A DNA stretch of 64,000 bases from NCBI GenBank assembly GCA_022393335.1, contig JAJEKB010021158.1, positions 440,227 through 504,226 of the forward strand, written 5' to 3'. A program made the position numbers and the translations under genes. The notes beneath the pieces are model-generated. The model ran no database searches and was not told where the DNA came from. It was given only the letters and a program-made list of their open reading frames with translations. Of this stretch, positions 25,401 through 37,879 are shown in pieces. Every line of letters starts with the position of its first letter. Positions within the stretch are counted from its first letter, which is position 1. Origin of the DNA: Macrotrachela quadricornifera. Lineage: Eukaryota; Rotifera; Eurotatoria; Philodinida; Philodinidae.

Positions 25401-28400
25401 AAGATTTTCATTGGTAATATTTAAATATGGTTTGACATAGAGATCGTAGTGAATTGGAACGATATCCGAAGGTAGACGATGACTAGGAATGGATGATGCA
25501 TTGTTTGGACGAAAAAATCCAATGATTGAACCGAGATTTGCTGTATTCCATTGTAAGCCAGCATTAATTTTGTCAATGGACAGTTGGAATTGACGAGACG
25601 CAGTACCTAAGTATATAGTAAAGCATACGTTTAGATGAATGAGAGAACAAAAATGTATCAATTACCTTTATCAATAATTGAATCGGCAAATGCTTTGAAT
25701 TCATCTCGATGTCGAATAGTAACAAATCGACTCGACACAGCTTCGATGATATCACCTAAAATGGTATCTGATTTTCCCCATTTGTCAAAAAGTGTTGACC
25801 AATGGTCACGAATCCAATTCCAAGCAATTTGATTAGCTCGTGGAGAACGAGCAATATTTTCAATTGACCATGGCACATCTTGTTCACGAATGACAGATTC
25901 ATTCTTCAAATGTTGATCAAGAAACCAAACAATCAATGATGGATCTTCAGTGCAAGAAAGACCTTCGAGTAGATTCAATGTTTCACTGGCAATTGGTTCT
26001 GTCTGAAGACGCTCCCATAAAAAATTAAATTCTGATCGTGAACCTTCACGAACAACTGTACAATAGACAATCGAACGTAGACTAGCTGGAATTGTGTTAA
26101 GAGTTGGATTCAAATTCCAACGACGATAGGCGCTGCGTGCTTCTTCAATGCATTTTGGATGGCCATAGTGACAAGCAGCCGATACAATGTTTGGTTGCAA
26201 CAGTGTTCGAAGCCAATCTGTTGATTGATCGATTGGGTCCCATTCGATAGTATTATAGATTGGCAAAACAAGTTCAAGAAAATAACGTTGTATATCAATA
26301 AGAATATCACGATCACCAAGTAATTCTTCTTGTTGATTCATCGCTGAAAGTGCCGCTATCCATGGAACATATTCAGTTTCACTCTTCAAATATCGAATCA
26401 ATTCGTATGCATCAGTTGCGTTGATGAGACCTGCACGTGACAGTGCAAAAGTATCATCGATCAGAGCACCTCGATTAATAGTTGGAATGCGCGTGTGATC
26501 TGTTTGAAGTTGAGTCACAAGTAGACGAAAATTGTGCTGATCATATTTCGTACGATAGATGCCGAGATAGTTCGGATTGGCCAAGATCCAGTCTGAATCT
26601 AAGCTGTTAATTGTCAACGTTGTTGATGTGTGATTCAACCATACAAGTTCACTTTCAGTCAATTGCTGTGAATAAAGGAAAGTTAAAATCACAACATTAT
26701 CACTCAAGACTTGTAAATATCAACTAGTTACTTTCGTTTCTATGACTGAACTAAGTAATTCTCCTCCGTCTAGTCTATTATATCAACAATCAATCTTCAT
26801 TTACCTTTGTAGATGTTTGCTCAAAATATTTGAATGGAATCCACCATTGGTCCTGTTTTGGTATCGTTGAGAAAAGGCTAAAGGGTCGTTGACTAATCAT
26901 CATACGAGCTTCGGCTGCATTATAAACTCGATTGACTTCAACAATTGGATAACCTGCTTGTCGTATCCAACCATTCATGATTCGTTCAAGATCAATCGTA
27001 TTATTTGCAGCTTCACTCAAATATTTCCATAGATCCTGTTGCGTTGCCGAGCTAAAACTCAATGCTTTCAGATACATTCGAACACCACGTTGAAACGTTT
27101 CATCGCCCAAAAACATCGACATCATGCGAATGAGTGTTGCTCCTTTATCATAAGTGATCAAATCGAACAATTGAAAAATATCTGCTGGATTCGTTGATTG
27201 AATACTGATCGGTCGCGATGTTGGCAACGAATCGGGTTCCATAAAGCCAAAGATCTTGTCGACAATAAATTGTTCCTCTAATTTCCATGATGGTTCGATA
27301 TTGTCAGATGCCAATGTTTCCATATAATTAGCGAAACCTTCTTTTAACCATCTATAGGAAGAGAGTTAGATGAAAAACGACGAAAAAGAAATGAGACTCA
27401 CAGTTCACCCCACGAGGCTGGTGAGACCAAATTGCCAAACCATTGATGAGATATTTCATGGGATACTAACATGGTGATGTATTGTTTTCTTGAAGCTGAT
27501 ACGGTTTTCTCGTCGTAAAACAAGCCTAATTCAGTGTATATCAACAATCCTAGGAAGAAAAACAAAATTCGACTATTAATTCGGCTTCATTTGATTTTTG
27601 TTTCGTTTAAGAGAAAACCGTATTTACCGTAGTTTTCCATAGCACCTCCACGAAAATCTGGAACAGCAAAATGTTCGATTTTTGGCAATGGATAATCAAT
27701 ATCAAAATAAGTATTGAAAAATTCTAATGCTTTATAGGCTACTTCATCAGCATAGGCCAAATGTGAAAGAATATCAACACGTCCACATATTCTCGATCTG
27801 ATATTTTTGGATATGATAAGACGATCTGGTCGACAGGCGAAATCGGACATTGGTGCCATAATGAGTGCCAGTAGAAATGTCGACATTTTTAATGTTGGTG
27901 TAAAATGCGAAAGTATTCGTCCATCCCTAAATGTCTCGATTCGCTCAATTTCTCCGTTGGACCATACCGCATAGGAAGGATCATGTAGAACACTGATTTT
28001 AAAAATGGCCTTACGAGCAGGTTCATCAAAGCATGGAAGAACACTTCGAGCGTGTGTAGGTTCCATCTGAGAAGTCATAAACGTATTTTTTTGCCCATTG
28101 ACATCGACATAATCACTTATGTAGAGGCCATGCAAATTACGATTAATATCACTTTCATAGATCATACGAATTGTATAAGTGGTTCCCTGTATAAAACTCG
28201 ATGAAAAATTGAGTATCATAAATTCGTTATAATCGTCATAGGACCATGAAAGAAATGTAGGTAGCAAGCTGGAGGATGAATTGACAATGCGTATAGTGGA
28301 ATTTTCAATGAGCAAGTCTGCCATGTGAAGAATCATTTGATCAGTGGCCTTGACACAGGTGAACGTGAATAGAAGATCGCCTAAGATAAGAGAAAATGTC

Positions 28401-30671
28401 ATATCATAGCTAAAAGATTAATCTGATCTTCTATCGAATCGAATTAGAAATGGAGTATCTTAAAATTTTTAAAACAAATTTCAAATTGACAAAAAGCTAG
28501 ACAGAACATGAAATGTGAAGGCTATAGATTCAACTGAAAAATTCTGGTCATCATCTATGCCCGTTAAATTATTTCTTGTCTCTATTTCTAAGAACGAAGC
28601 GATCAAATTTTAAAATCTTTATAGTTCTAATTGTTCTTAAAAGCAAGCATTAAATTGAAATAGAGTAATTTTTAATCGAGTTTATAATGAAAAAACAAAA
28701 ATTTTTAACAAAAGATTACTCTTTGAAAGTCATGCTCTGCATCCGCTTGCTACGAATTTTCTATAACAGATGTTATTCCTTTTTAAAGTGCCTAACTCTC
28801 AGAAATCTCATATGATGGTAGATCGGATCTAAATCTTCCCTACAGTGCCATTTTTTCAAATTGTAGAATTCTCGACTTTTGACTGAAATTTTACGCTAAA
28901 ACTCGACAATAACTTCTCAGTGTCATAAAAATTTCACTATACTCTAAAAAAATGGCACTCTTTACAATACTTAAAAGGATTCAAACAGATATTATATTAT
29001 TTTTCACTTTGGAGCCAAACTAATTTCGTCACTAAAGCATAGTTTTGAACCCTGACTTTTTTGTACATCTCCGAATTCGAAATCGGCCATATAAACATAT
29101 ATATTTGAAACTTCCTTATAAATTGATCCTCATTGAGAGTGCACAATTACAGCTTAAAAGTACTTTTCCTATGAAATGTTTTTGAGATTGAGAAAGTTCG
29201 AAAATCGAAAAGGTATTTTCAGATATATCTTCGAATACCAAATGAACCTTCTTAGTTATATGAGTTTTCTAAGATACCTTTTCGATTTCCGACAATACTA
29301 ATTAGAACTTTGAATATAATATTTGTGCATTCGTAAATACTTTCAAGATGGCCAAATTGATATTTTCGAAAATCAAGAAAGTATTTTCGTAAAAGCTTTA
29401 GAAGACCCGAAAGCCCTTGTGTAAACTGGTGGTGGTTTCCAAATGGGTTTCCGAAAAGTTGAAGATTTTCCCAGAAACAGGTTTTCTTTAAAATGTATGA
29501 TATATCCAGGCATTCTGCCCTCAAGAAGATAGCCCATTTTCTGCTCTTCCAGTAACGTTATTATTTTTCTTTCGACACCGCGTTTTTGGTTAAAATTTTC
29601 AACGATTTTCATTAACTTATTTTTAAGAAAACGAAAGATATTGTTCATTTTTTGCTAATTTATGCTCTTTTGATCGCACAAATCATTTCTCTCTGTTCCG
29701 ACTCATGCAATATATTTGAATTCTTTTTTGTTTGAAAGACTACGTCAAGATGCAGCACCTACCAGGGTCCTTTTTTTTTTTAAATTAAGCTTGATTTTCG
29801 CTATACATACAGTTACTTATGTAAATTAACACCCATTTTTCATGGATTTTTTTGAGTCATTTAACTTGTCATTCCCTTTTTTGACTTAATTCGGAATCTT
29901 GAAATGTTTTTTGAAACAAAAAAATAATTTAATACATTAAACGAGCCTGAACAGAGAAAAATGAGCTACCAATGGGCTACTTTTGGCCCTTATGTAGATT
30001 ATATCTCTGTCAAATGTGATGCTATAGGGCTAAAAATTTTACTGCAGCTTCTCTACATCAGTTCTAACATACGCTGAAAACTTTAGCCCATCTGCATATG
30101 TCTAGACTGAAATTGAATTTTGAGGAAGATATTTTAATGTAAAAGCATAGTTTTCAGTACTTCGGTAATAGAAACTTCATTTCTCGCGCTTTCACTTTCA
30201 AAAAAATTAAACAAATGTCTCACGAGAGACAATTGTTCCTCCTCGTCTAAAGGCCAGCAACGCCCATATTGTTATATCAAGCTCCTATTCGACCTTAGAA
30301 TCATATATAGAATTTCCTTCACCTGTGAATGTTTCATGGGTAAGATCGGGCGTAACGGTCAATTCATAGAGTTGCTCTTGCAAGTTATCAGGTATGAGTG
30401 CAACGGGTCGCAGAGGAGCCAGAGTGGTTGTCACAGTATTCGATGTCGTTGTTTCAGTCGGAAGAATAGTACTGGTTAATGTTGTACGTAATCCATTATT
30501 GACATCATTTTGGCTTTTTTGATTAACACCAAAATAGATTGTCAATACAAGTAGAGTAATGAAAATAGCAATAAGCACGAGTGCCACAAGCCAAAATAGT
30601 TTTTTTGGCACGTAATACATACTTTTTTGAGTAGGTATTTCATTCCATTTGTCAACATGATGATTTAGCAT
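19477..30671 (-). CDS. Membrane-anchored triple M1 aminopeptidase (aminopeptidase N-like)
   Basis: Fifteen exons: 30671-30323, 28380-27628, 27549-27402, 27351-26805, 26665-25666, 25606-24668, 24618-24506, 24438-23580, 23512-22731, 22672-22133, 22075-21658, 21596-21428, 21366-21278, 21201-21088, 21020-19477. They sum to 8364 nt in one frame, 2787 residues. A short cytoplasmic head is followed by a signal-anchor ([20 protein letters not shown]), a Thr-rich stalk and three zinc aminopeptidase units, at about residues 90-932, 933-1830 and 1831-2787. Each has the substrate motif ([23 protein letters not shown]), the zinc site HEXXH (HEISH, HELAH, HELAH) followed by WLKEGF or WLNEGF carrying the third ligand, and an ERAP1_C-like helical half. 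All three look catalytic. In unit 2 an intron splits HE|LAH. Unit borders are joined in frame across 59-bp introns, so these are not three separate genes. It probably trims peptides at the cell surface. Confidence 0.88.
28843..28960. mobile_element. 118-bp MITE inside intron 1
   Basis: The ends cagtgccatttttt and (reverse-complemented) gagtgccattttttt are inverted copies, and TA precedes the left end. The CAGTG start recalls Tc1/mariner ends. It has no coding capacity. Confidence 0.5.
29190..29480. repeat. Degenerate gaaaaggtatttt repeat patch
   Basis: Units such as gaaaatcgaaaaggtatttt occur in both orientations (29203, 29270 inverted, 29360), with tttccgaca between them. The same kind of sequence occurs near 44490-44625, so it is a dispersed, decayed repeat family. 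The two ~90-codon minus-strand frames over it are not credible. Confidence 0.4.
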
Positions 30672-32284
30672 CTATATTTGGATACATATATAAACGATGA
30701 GACTAATCTACTTTATGATATTCTTCTCACTACAAAAATCAAAGAAAGCATGACGAAACAGATGCCTATTCTCATAGCAATGCCACTATTGTGTCTATGT
30801 ACATTTAGTCGATTGGTAGTCATCTCTATTGCTTTCGTTTTGATATACTATGAACCGTACTGAAGAATGTTGTTGAAGAGTTTCATATTCATTTGATGGA
30901 AGAAAAACGATCCTTTCTTTAAAAGCATTTATTTTTCTATCGGAACTAGGAGGGTCAAACTGTATAAGAAAGGAGTCCTATATGTAGTACGGTTTGTCCT
31001 TCTCAATGAAGCTGAATAGTAAATAACAAAAAAAAGATAAAAGAAATTAATTGTGAGACATAAACCAAGAAAAACTAAGAAAAGTATGCACATCATCATT
31101 CTTGGTCGTCTTGCATTATTCCACTTATAACTGTTATAGAAGCTTTAAAAACAATATTGTTTATATAAACAAACCTATGGCAACCAAGATATACACAATC
31201 ACAATGAAATTGTGATAGTGTCTCGCTTAAAGTACAACTAATCTTTATATATATGCGCCTAACTTACACTACCATCGTTCTCAAATGCCTGTTCTTTATC
31301 TTTTAGTCAATCTATTTGCATTGAATACAACATAAAATATCTGCCCTACTCTGTTATAATACGTATTCAGCAAAATAATATTGACTAAAGATTTACTCGT
31401 CTACAAGCCTCCATATAAACTATATCATTAAAATGACATACGCATTGATGTGCTATTCAGGTGAGATAAGTAAAATGATGGCAAGATATTTACGAGCCAA
31501 CAATGATTGATACATTCTTTTTATGATGTTTGATTTAATATATTTTCAAGATACTTGAGATATGAAAGGATTGACGTGATTCAAATTTATTGGACGAACC
31601 ACCATTATCAGGTTCCTCACAGCTTTGTTTTAAGTTGAAAAACATTTCGATTTCGTTCATTATTACACATTAGTTAGAAAACTTACTTGGAAGATTTTTG
31701 ACACAAACCATATTGAAATTTGAATTTTCTATTGAATCTTTTGTAAAAAATCTCAAAATACATTACCTCGTGCTTCTCTCGAAATATTTTTTTGATATAT
31801 TATATTGATGAAAGAACTCAATTGATAAATCTGAAAATCTTCTTGAAGACCACAATAAACAATTATATTTCTCATTTGACAAGAATGCGTTAGTACCAAG
31901 CAACAGTTTTATTTAAATAATCCCAGTTAATGTCGACGCTAAAATTAAATGAATAAAACTCTACGAGGAATATCTCCTGAACTATTGCAGCTAGTGAGCT
32001 GATCTTTTTACCGTTAGAAAGAGGCTATTCTGGGGTACAATGGCATCCTATATTCTATAGGTTAACGTTCGATCAAGATATGTTAGTTCTCATTGAAAAT
32101 TTTGTGCGTCATTAGACAAAAATATTTTTTCTATGAGTTCTCACTGTAAGGTGATCATTTGATAGCCCAATATCTGCCTTTTAATCTAGGCAAGTCCAAC
32201 CTTTCAATCATTTATCGTTCAAAAGTTATTCTTCCTACACTGAGCTTATATGACCCACCAAAAATGCGATTTTTCTTGAATCGG

Positions 32285-32830
32285 TAAGTGCCTTATTCCT
32301 ATCCTTAATTCCATATCTAATCTCTAATTTCTGTCTTTAACCTCTTAATTCTATCCCTTATCCCTTACTTATATACCTTACTCCTTAATTCTATATATAT
32401 TCCCTTATTCCTATATCTACCCGCCTATTTCTATCCTTAATCTCTTCTTTCTATCACTAACTCTTTATTTCTATATCTAATTCCTTATTTCTACATATAT
32501 TCCTCGGAAGTATATACAACCCTTTATAACTATTACTGGCCCCTTACTCCTATGCTTAAACTATAATGGAACCTTTATTTATATATTGAAGCTATTATAT
32601 TAATATATTATCTTACCACTTGCAATTATATCTAACTTGATACCTGTATCTAACCCCTCATAGCGGGGCCTTTCCTATTTTAGCTATGCTTTAAATTCGA
32701 ATATCTATATCTCGCCATTGCTAATAAAGTGTAAATTCCTGTATCTATACTGAACCACCTATTACTAGCGGTTAGCGCTTATATCTATATCCAACTCAAC
32801 AAAACAGTGTCTAATCTCGGCTTATGTGGT
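32285..32830. repeat. Degenerate 18-bp minisatellite (ccttatttctatatctaa)
   Basis: About 25-30 drifting copies of a pyrimidine-rich unit of ~18 bp, clearest between 32290 and 32500 (ttaattctatcccttatc, ttatttctatatctaatt), decaying rightward. Nothing codes through it. It sits between divergent transcription units. Confidence 0.65.
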
Positions 32831-33749
32831 CAGCAAGAAAGTAAAAAACATGTTAAAACTTTTGTGTTTGCTCAAAAAAAAATAGTTTCACATTCTTCTG
32901 CAAGTTTCAAAAAAGATTTAATGCTTTAACATTCGTATGAAGTTAGCATTAGCACAATAAACATTTATCTAACTCGCGTAAGCTTCATTTGGGTATATGA
33001 GTAGAGTTATCATGTACAAACCGAACAAAATTGTTGTGACATTGAGGACAAATGTCCAAAAATACAGTAAGTATAGTGTTGTGTTGTTAGGAGCAGTATT
33101 TGTTTGCATAATGTCGATGCTAACTTAATACAATTCCGAAAATATCCAGTTACTTTGTTAACAATAATAGAGACGTTTTGGATCCATTTTTCAATTTTAA
33201 TAGAGAAATATTAGAGATAGCGTTAAATAATGGAATCCTATAGCTAAGACGATGTTACTGCTCTAACATCTCGTACATATTATCTGAGGGTCTTTCACCT
33301 AAATGTATCGAAACCTCTATATTCGATCTTAGCATATTCATTCATATCAATTCACTTAAATCTAACAGTAATCTGATGCATATGTTTCAACTCTCAATAC
33401 CTATTTCCATCTAGCTGCACTATATGTATCTTATGTCTTTTTTTATTCCGATTATCATGAATATCTTTTGATATGAGAGCGACACGAAAGTAATCACATC
33501 AATAGTAGAAATTTATTTTATGAATCGTCATTTTTCACACAACAGAGTTACTGATTTGGATCGTCAATGCTTCGTTTATAATTGTTGTTTATTCATTTCT
33601 GAATTGAAAAATATTAAATCCAGTAAATCCTTGATTTTTGATCAAAATCGTGCTCAATCATTAACATTTTGTAAAATCGCGCTTAATCGTTCAAGCCCAG
33701 GCGATTTTGATGACATGGACAATCAATTATCTCCATTTATATCTAGCCC

Positions 33750-33902
33750 AACTTTATACAAAATCAAGGATTTCCAGCTATCTAGCTTCTTTTAGGCACA
33801 GCACATTCATCCATTGATCCCAGATTCGAATGCCCGTGTCCGGTTACCATTGGTCAAACTCTATGCAAAATCAAGGATTTCTAGACATCTAGCTTCCTTT
33901 AA
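33750..33902. repeat. Two direct copies of a ~46-bp sequence
   Basis: Copies at about 33750-33795 and 33857-33902 share caaaatcaaggattt, then a catctagcttcctttta-type end, 107 bp apart. They may be remnants of a tandem array. Confidence 0.5.
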
Positions 33903-34909
33903 GTAGAGAAAAAAGGAAAAGTAAACAAGCATAACAAATAGAACGAAATGGAATACAAAGAAACAGAAACGAGAAAAACGAAATTAGATAAGTTAGAGAG
34001 TATGTGCGTTTGAAATTGAGTAGGATAGCGAATATGTCAAGAATGTTATGAATTGTGCGACGTCTCTTTCTTGCTTATTACCAATGCCATTGATTGTCTC
34101 GATTATTCATGGTTAATCCATTTCATTTATGCAAAGTTCATTGTCTATTTGAACATATTCATCCGTCCACGAACTTGTCCATTTACAGAATACAATCTCT
34201 TTATATATATAATATGCATCTAACTCACTAATTATATCAATATCTTCAACAACTATATATATTAACTATGAATGGAACTAACACCAAATACTCGACTTTT
34301 TCTCAATGATCTGGACGATGACTAGGAGGTAGGACCATTTCTAGCAGAAATATACGCGTCTGTGGTTATCATAATTTAGTGAATCATCGTCACATCCATA
34401 AATCAATCAATCTGTCTGATCTTGCGACCATGGTGAGCATTGAACCACAAGACGGTAAATTACTTTTTGACTCAATGACTAAACGTATAAACATCTTCTT
34501 TTAGGCGCTGCTTTAATAGAATGAATGGAGTGTTATATTCAAGAACATCATATAAACCAACCTCCGCTATGTCATCATCGGATTAAGTTATGTACAAACA
34601 ACGACCGCGCCTGGTCATCAGTACAACAAGCCTTTAACAAGTTTGAATTATCAAAATCAATCAATTATTTGCAAATCACTGTTCACCATATTATTCATCG
34701 TTCTTTTTTAGTAGTGGCGTAACAACCGAGGAGGGAGAGGGAACGGGGATGCAATGCCCCTCCGTAAACGGTTTTGTCCTCCTCCCCCTTTTGCCCGCTC
34801 TGTAAAAATTTCCTGCTTACGTCACTAGTATTGAACAAGCAATTTCAACTATTATGATTAATTAATTTATCTGAAAATCTCTTTTTTTCTCTTGAAGTTT
34901 TATCTTTAA

Positions 34910-35331
34910 AGGATGATCTCAAACCTGATCAACATAAGATAATGTCTGCTTGTTTTACATAAAATTTAATAAGTGAAATAAAAATTGCACAATTAGCTGA
35001 TAAACTTGCTGAAAATTCAGTTTATCATCATGATGAATTGTGATTAACAAATACAATCGTTAGTCTTGCATAGAATTTTGTTGCTTCAAACAACATCAAC
35101 TTTCTCGTATCAGTTAGTCAATTCGGTACACATTTACATGGTGTTATGTGGTGCAACTTCAGCACACTAGATTTTTATTCGATTTAAATTAAAACAAATC
35201 TATTTTTCTATAGATAAGACTTTACCTTTTGCTTTTTTTTTCTAGTCTTCTTATCTTATTATCATTTGATAAAAATGATCAGCTATTATTAACATATTTA
35301 AATGACGATGGTATGAGATGAATATTGAATC
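34910..35331 (+). pseudogene. DNA topoisomerase II, dead copy (central catalytic region)
   Basis: One frame reads DDLKPDQHKIMSACF, stop, then EIKIAQLADKLAENSVYHHD, stop, a short NTIVSLA stretch, stop, then NFVASNNINFLVSVSQFGTH. This follows the eukaryotic topoisomerase II core in order: the DGLKPGQRK segment, VAQLAG, YHHGE, NNIN and QFGTR motifs. At ~35141 a frameshift follows the HLHG motif; the next frame then reads GATSAH, stop, IFI for the family's GKD-(A/S)-SPRYIF. After a lost or altered intron, a second piece (FDKNDQLLLTYLNDDGM) matches the next part of the family. At least four stops, a frameshift and missing flanks show that it is not functional. The introns it keeps suggest gene duplication, not retroposition. 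Confidence 0.72.
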
Positions 35332-35484
35332 TAAATAATATTGTTCACTTTCTCCAGCTGTTCTTATTAACGATGCTCACATATTCTCATCTTAGCTCAC
35401 GCTTACCACAAACTCTTTTAAAAATAAATCTTTTTTGTTTATTTTAAGATTTAAATTTTAATTGAAAAATATCTATTATCGACC

Positions 35485-36174
35485 ATGTCGGATCAAAAAT
35501 TTTTACGAGCTATGTTAAGTCTTCACAAGAATGTATTTCCTGAAAAATATGATTCAATGATGGTTTCAATTCAATACACTGAAAAAAAGGTGTCACACTA
35601 AACTAAAAAATGGTTTCGTGACGGCTACGAATCCTAAAAGGGTTTCGAATTCGTTTTAAATCACGAAACCTTTTTTTCAGTGCACTGCCTTGTAAAAGAA
35701 GGTTTCGTTGTAAACGATGTTCCAGACGACGTAATGCTTTCTGTATATGTCCTTTTCTTTTTTACTTGTTCAATTTCTAGGACAACGAGGTGTTGCAGTT
35801 TGATGAACGTACGTCTGGATCCTTAAAAAATAGTTATCAAAAAGATAACATCAATATTAAGGCAATATATGCGTTAGATCGAAGACATTATTTTATAAAT
35901 TTAACGGTAAAATCTTTTAATATTAAAATTTAATTGGCAAAACTGCTTTGTTTTTTAGATCAATGAAAAACCATACGATACATTTTTACCAATAGCTACT
36001 TATGTTAATGATAGGTAATCTAAATAATTTTTTTCCAAATATTTTAGAAAGGTATTCAATGATGAAAATTTAATCAAAGTGTTAAATGAGTTCATCAAGA
36101 CTTCTCTTAATGATTTTGAAACATGTCAAGATGGTAACGCCGATAAAGGTGTCACAGGTGGCGTTCTAACATGA
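35485..36174 (+). CDS. Hypothetical small protein, four exons
   Basis: Exons 35485-35589, 35781-35906, 35959-36014 and 36048-36174 close in frame to 137 residues (start MSDQKFLRAMLSLHKNVF, end ADKGVTGGVLT). I do not recognise the family. The protein is hydrophilic, with no signal peptide or membrane segment; its middle (IYALDRRHYFINLTINEKPY) looks like a beta-rich folded part. The last two introns are short, 52 and 33 bp by this model. The 33-bp one is at the lower limit, so the exon 3-4 border is less sure. The first intron (191 bp) contains a MITE whose left end overlaps the splice donor. The region downstream to 36443 has another frame that could be a continuation. Confidence 0.5.
35577..35682. 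mobile_element. 106-bp MITE at a splice donor
   Basis: Perfect 15-bp inverted ends, CACTGAAAAAAAGGT, flank a short core that itself folds (gtttcgtgacggctacgaa region). The last codons of exon 1 in the gene above (ACT GAA AAA AAG) and the following GT donor lie inside the left end of the element. Confidence 0.65.
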
Positions 36175-37309
36175 AATAAAAGTATTTCATCCTCATGATA
36201 GTTTTTTGTATCTTGATTTTTTTAAAAGAAAATCAAAGCAGATTGTTAATAAATCTTTTCGATCTTTTTAATTCATTAGTACCAGATGTAGATGTAGCAA
36301 GAAGATTAAAAAGAATTATTAATGAACAACAACGTATTATTTTAAGAAGCCGATGTACACTAAGGAAAAAAATGTTTGAAAGACTCTTGTTTATCTTTAT
36401 GAATGTTAGTCTATTATCAATTAATGTATCCCGCAATGTATAAATCGTGACATTCAAGTTCAAGTGCAACATAAGTCTTAACGATTATAGCACAGATATT
36501 ATTTTTATTTGTCAAAATAACTACATATAATAAGAAAAGAAATTATAATTTCAAGAACACCTTGACATTTTCGATAATATATTTAAGAAAAAGGATATAT
36601 AAATATGGTGAATTTACAAAAGGATTCACCATCAAAATAGTGACGGCGTGAAAGGATTGTGGCAGGAGAGAGTACCAGACTGCTTAAGTTGTTCGAAAAC
36701 CAGAACCAAAGACCTTTTTTTTGCTCTTCGTTTCCGTTCTTCAGGAAACTTTAAACATTTGGGGGTGGGAGGGGGGTGAGACGCAACTAGATGCGATCCC
36801 AGGAGCCCCAATGAGATGGCGAAGATATAATCAGTTGAGATGAATAATAGGTGAATGAAGATCCACCAATATATTGAATAAGAAGTGAAGAGATAGACGA
36901 CGGATGACGCAGTCAAGAAGAGTAAGAACGGTGAATAGGAAGGGAAGTGATATAGCAGTAGAATATAGAGAAGAAGAATAGTAATAAGAGGAATGATAAG
37001 AATGAAGTAACTAACGTGAACGAAAATCTTGAACAAGACAATGACTCGCAAAAATGAACAAGCACAAGAAAATCATAAATATGAAATGAAAAGAACAATA
37101 GGAGAATACAGGTGACGGTCAGTACCATCACAATTGAGAAGTTTTTCGTTTATGTTTATGTATCTCTTACTTTTACATGATTCTTGATGTTGATCGACTG
37201 TTCCATACTTTAAACCGTTTTATTATATTAATTTCATAATCATTTGTTTAAAACTCTAATTCTATTATTAACTTATATTGTCATCTGTCAAATTATACGG
37301 AAATAACAG
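36175..37309. other. Intergenic; low-complexity purine-rich tract
   Basis: 36640-37130 is an A/G-rich tract (agaagaagaatagtaataag). The minus-strand frames over it are leucine/serine-rich artefacts of that bias. A frame at 36195-36443 (LFNSLVPDVDVARRLKRIIN and on) could be an exon, but I cannot connect it. Confidence 0.35.
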
Positions 37310-37491
37310 CGTCAAATGTTTCCCTATCGTTGGATAATGGAACAGTGTGGTATGATAGATGTTCTCTACAGTATGAAACCAATACTGCTTGTGCTAATAA
37401 TGATACATGTATTTGTAAAAACAAATCTAGCGGTAGTTCATGTTATTGTCGCCGATCACTTTCATCTAATACAATACAAAGAAGACAACAA
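37310..37491 (+). other. Candidate cysteine-rich exon
   Basis: Bounded by an acceptor-like acag and a donor-like CAA|GTGAGG, the open stretch reads SLSLDNGTVWYDRCSLQYET, then CANNDTCICKNKSSGSSCYC and a basic end. Eight cysteines in a short span look like an extracellular domain. It ends in phase 0, the same phase as the ATG of the U-box gene, which directly follows a ctcag acceptor at 37875-37879, so it could be an upstream exon of that gene. No signal peptide exon is found. Uncertain. Confidence 0.3.
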
Positions 37492-37879
37492 GTGAGGTTA
37501 AAAGACAAATATTAGCTTTCATCTCGTCACTCTCACCCTGAGTGATTGAATAGACTGATTACTCAACAGAGTTGAAAAAAATTTTTTTTTTTCACTTAAA
37601 GAGGTATGCATTAAGCCATAGATGAAAAAACAAAACAAAACACTCAATTTACATGTATAGCAATCAAGAACAGGTTATTTCCTACCTTATGACTCATGAT
37701 TTTCGTCATACAAAACGGAGAAAATTGTTACGACATAAAATGATGAGTAATATTGTTCGTTGGCTGGATTTTAACAACAACGGTGACGTCTTTGGAAGAA
37801 TACGTAAGAGAACAAAAATTTCATTTTCACATTCTGTGGTAAAAGAAAAAAACTCATTTCATTTCATCAATAATCTCAG

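Larger units (their letters stand above)
28381..30322 (-). other. Intron 1 of the aminopeptidase gene (1.94 kb)
   Basis: All other introns of this gene are about 55-140 bp; this one is ~1.9 kb. It joins the exon ending in the HETFTG segment to [13 protein letters not shown], restoring the strand that opens the M1 fold. It contains a small MITE (28843-28960) and a patch of degenerate gaaaaggtatttt repeats (about 29190-29480), so its size is explained by insertions. An additional exon cannot be excluded. Confidence 0.6.
30672..34909. other. Intergenic interval 5' of the aminopeptidase gene
   Basis: It contains the minisatellite at 32285-32830 and the 46-bp direct repeat at 33750-33902 (both listed separately). 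The rest shows no gene I can support. The frames at 33520 and 34525 show no domain; 33520 runs into the direct repeat. Confidence 0.4.

Noticed and set aside
36632..37131. Long hydrophobic minus-strand frames (139 and 72 codons)
   Set aside because: They arise from an A/G-rich tract giving Leu/Phe/Ser-rich translation; no conserved pattern or splice context.
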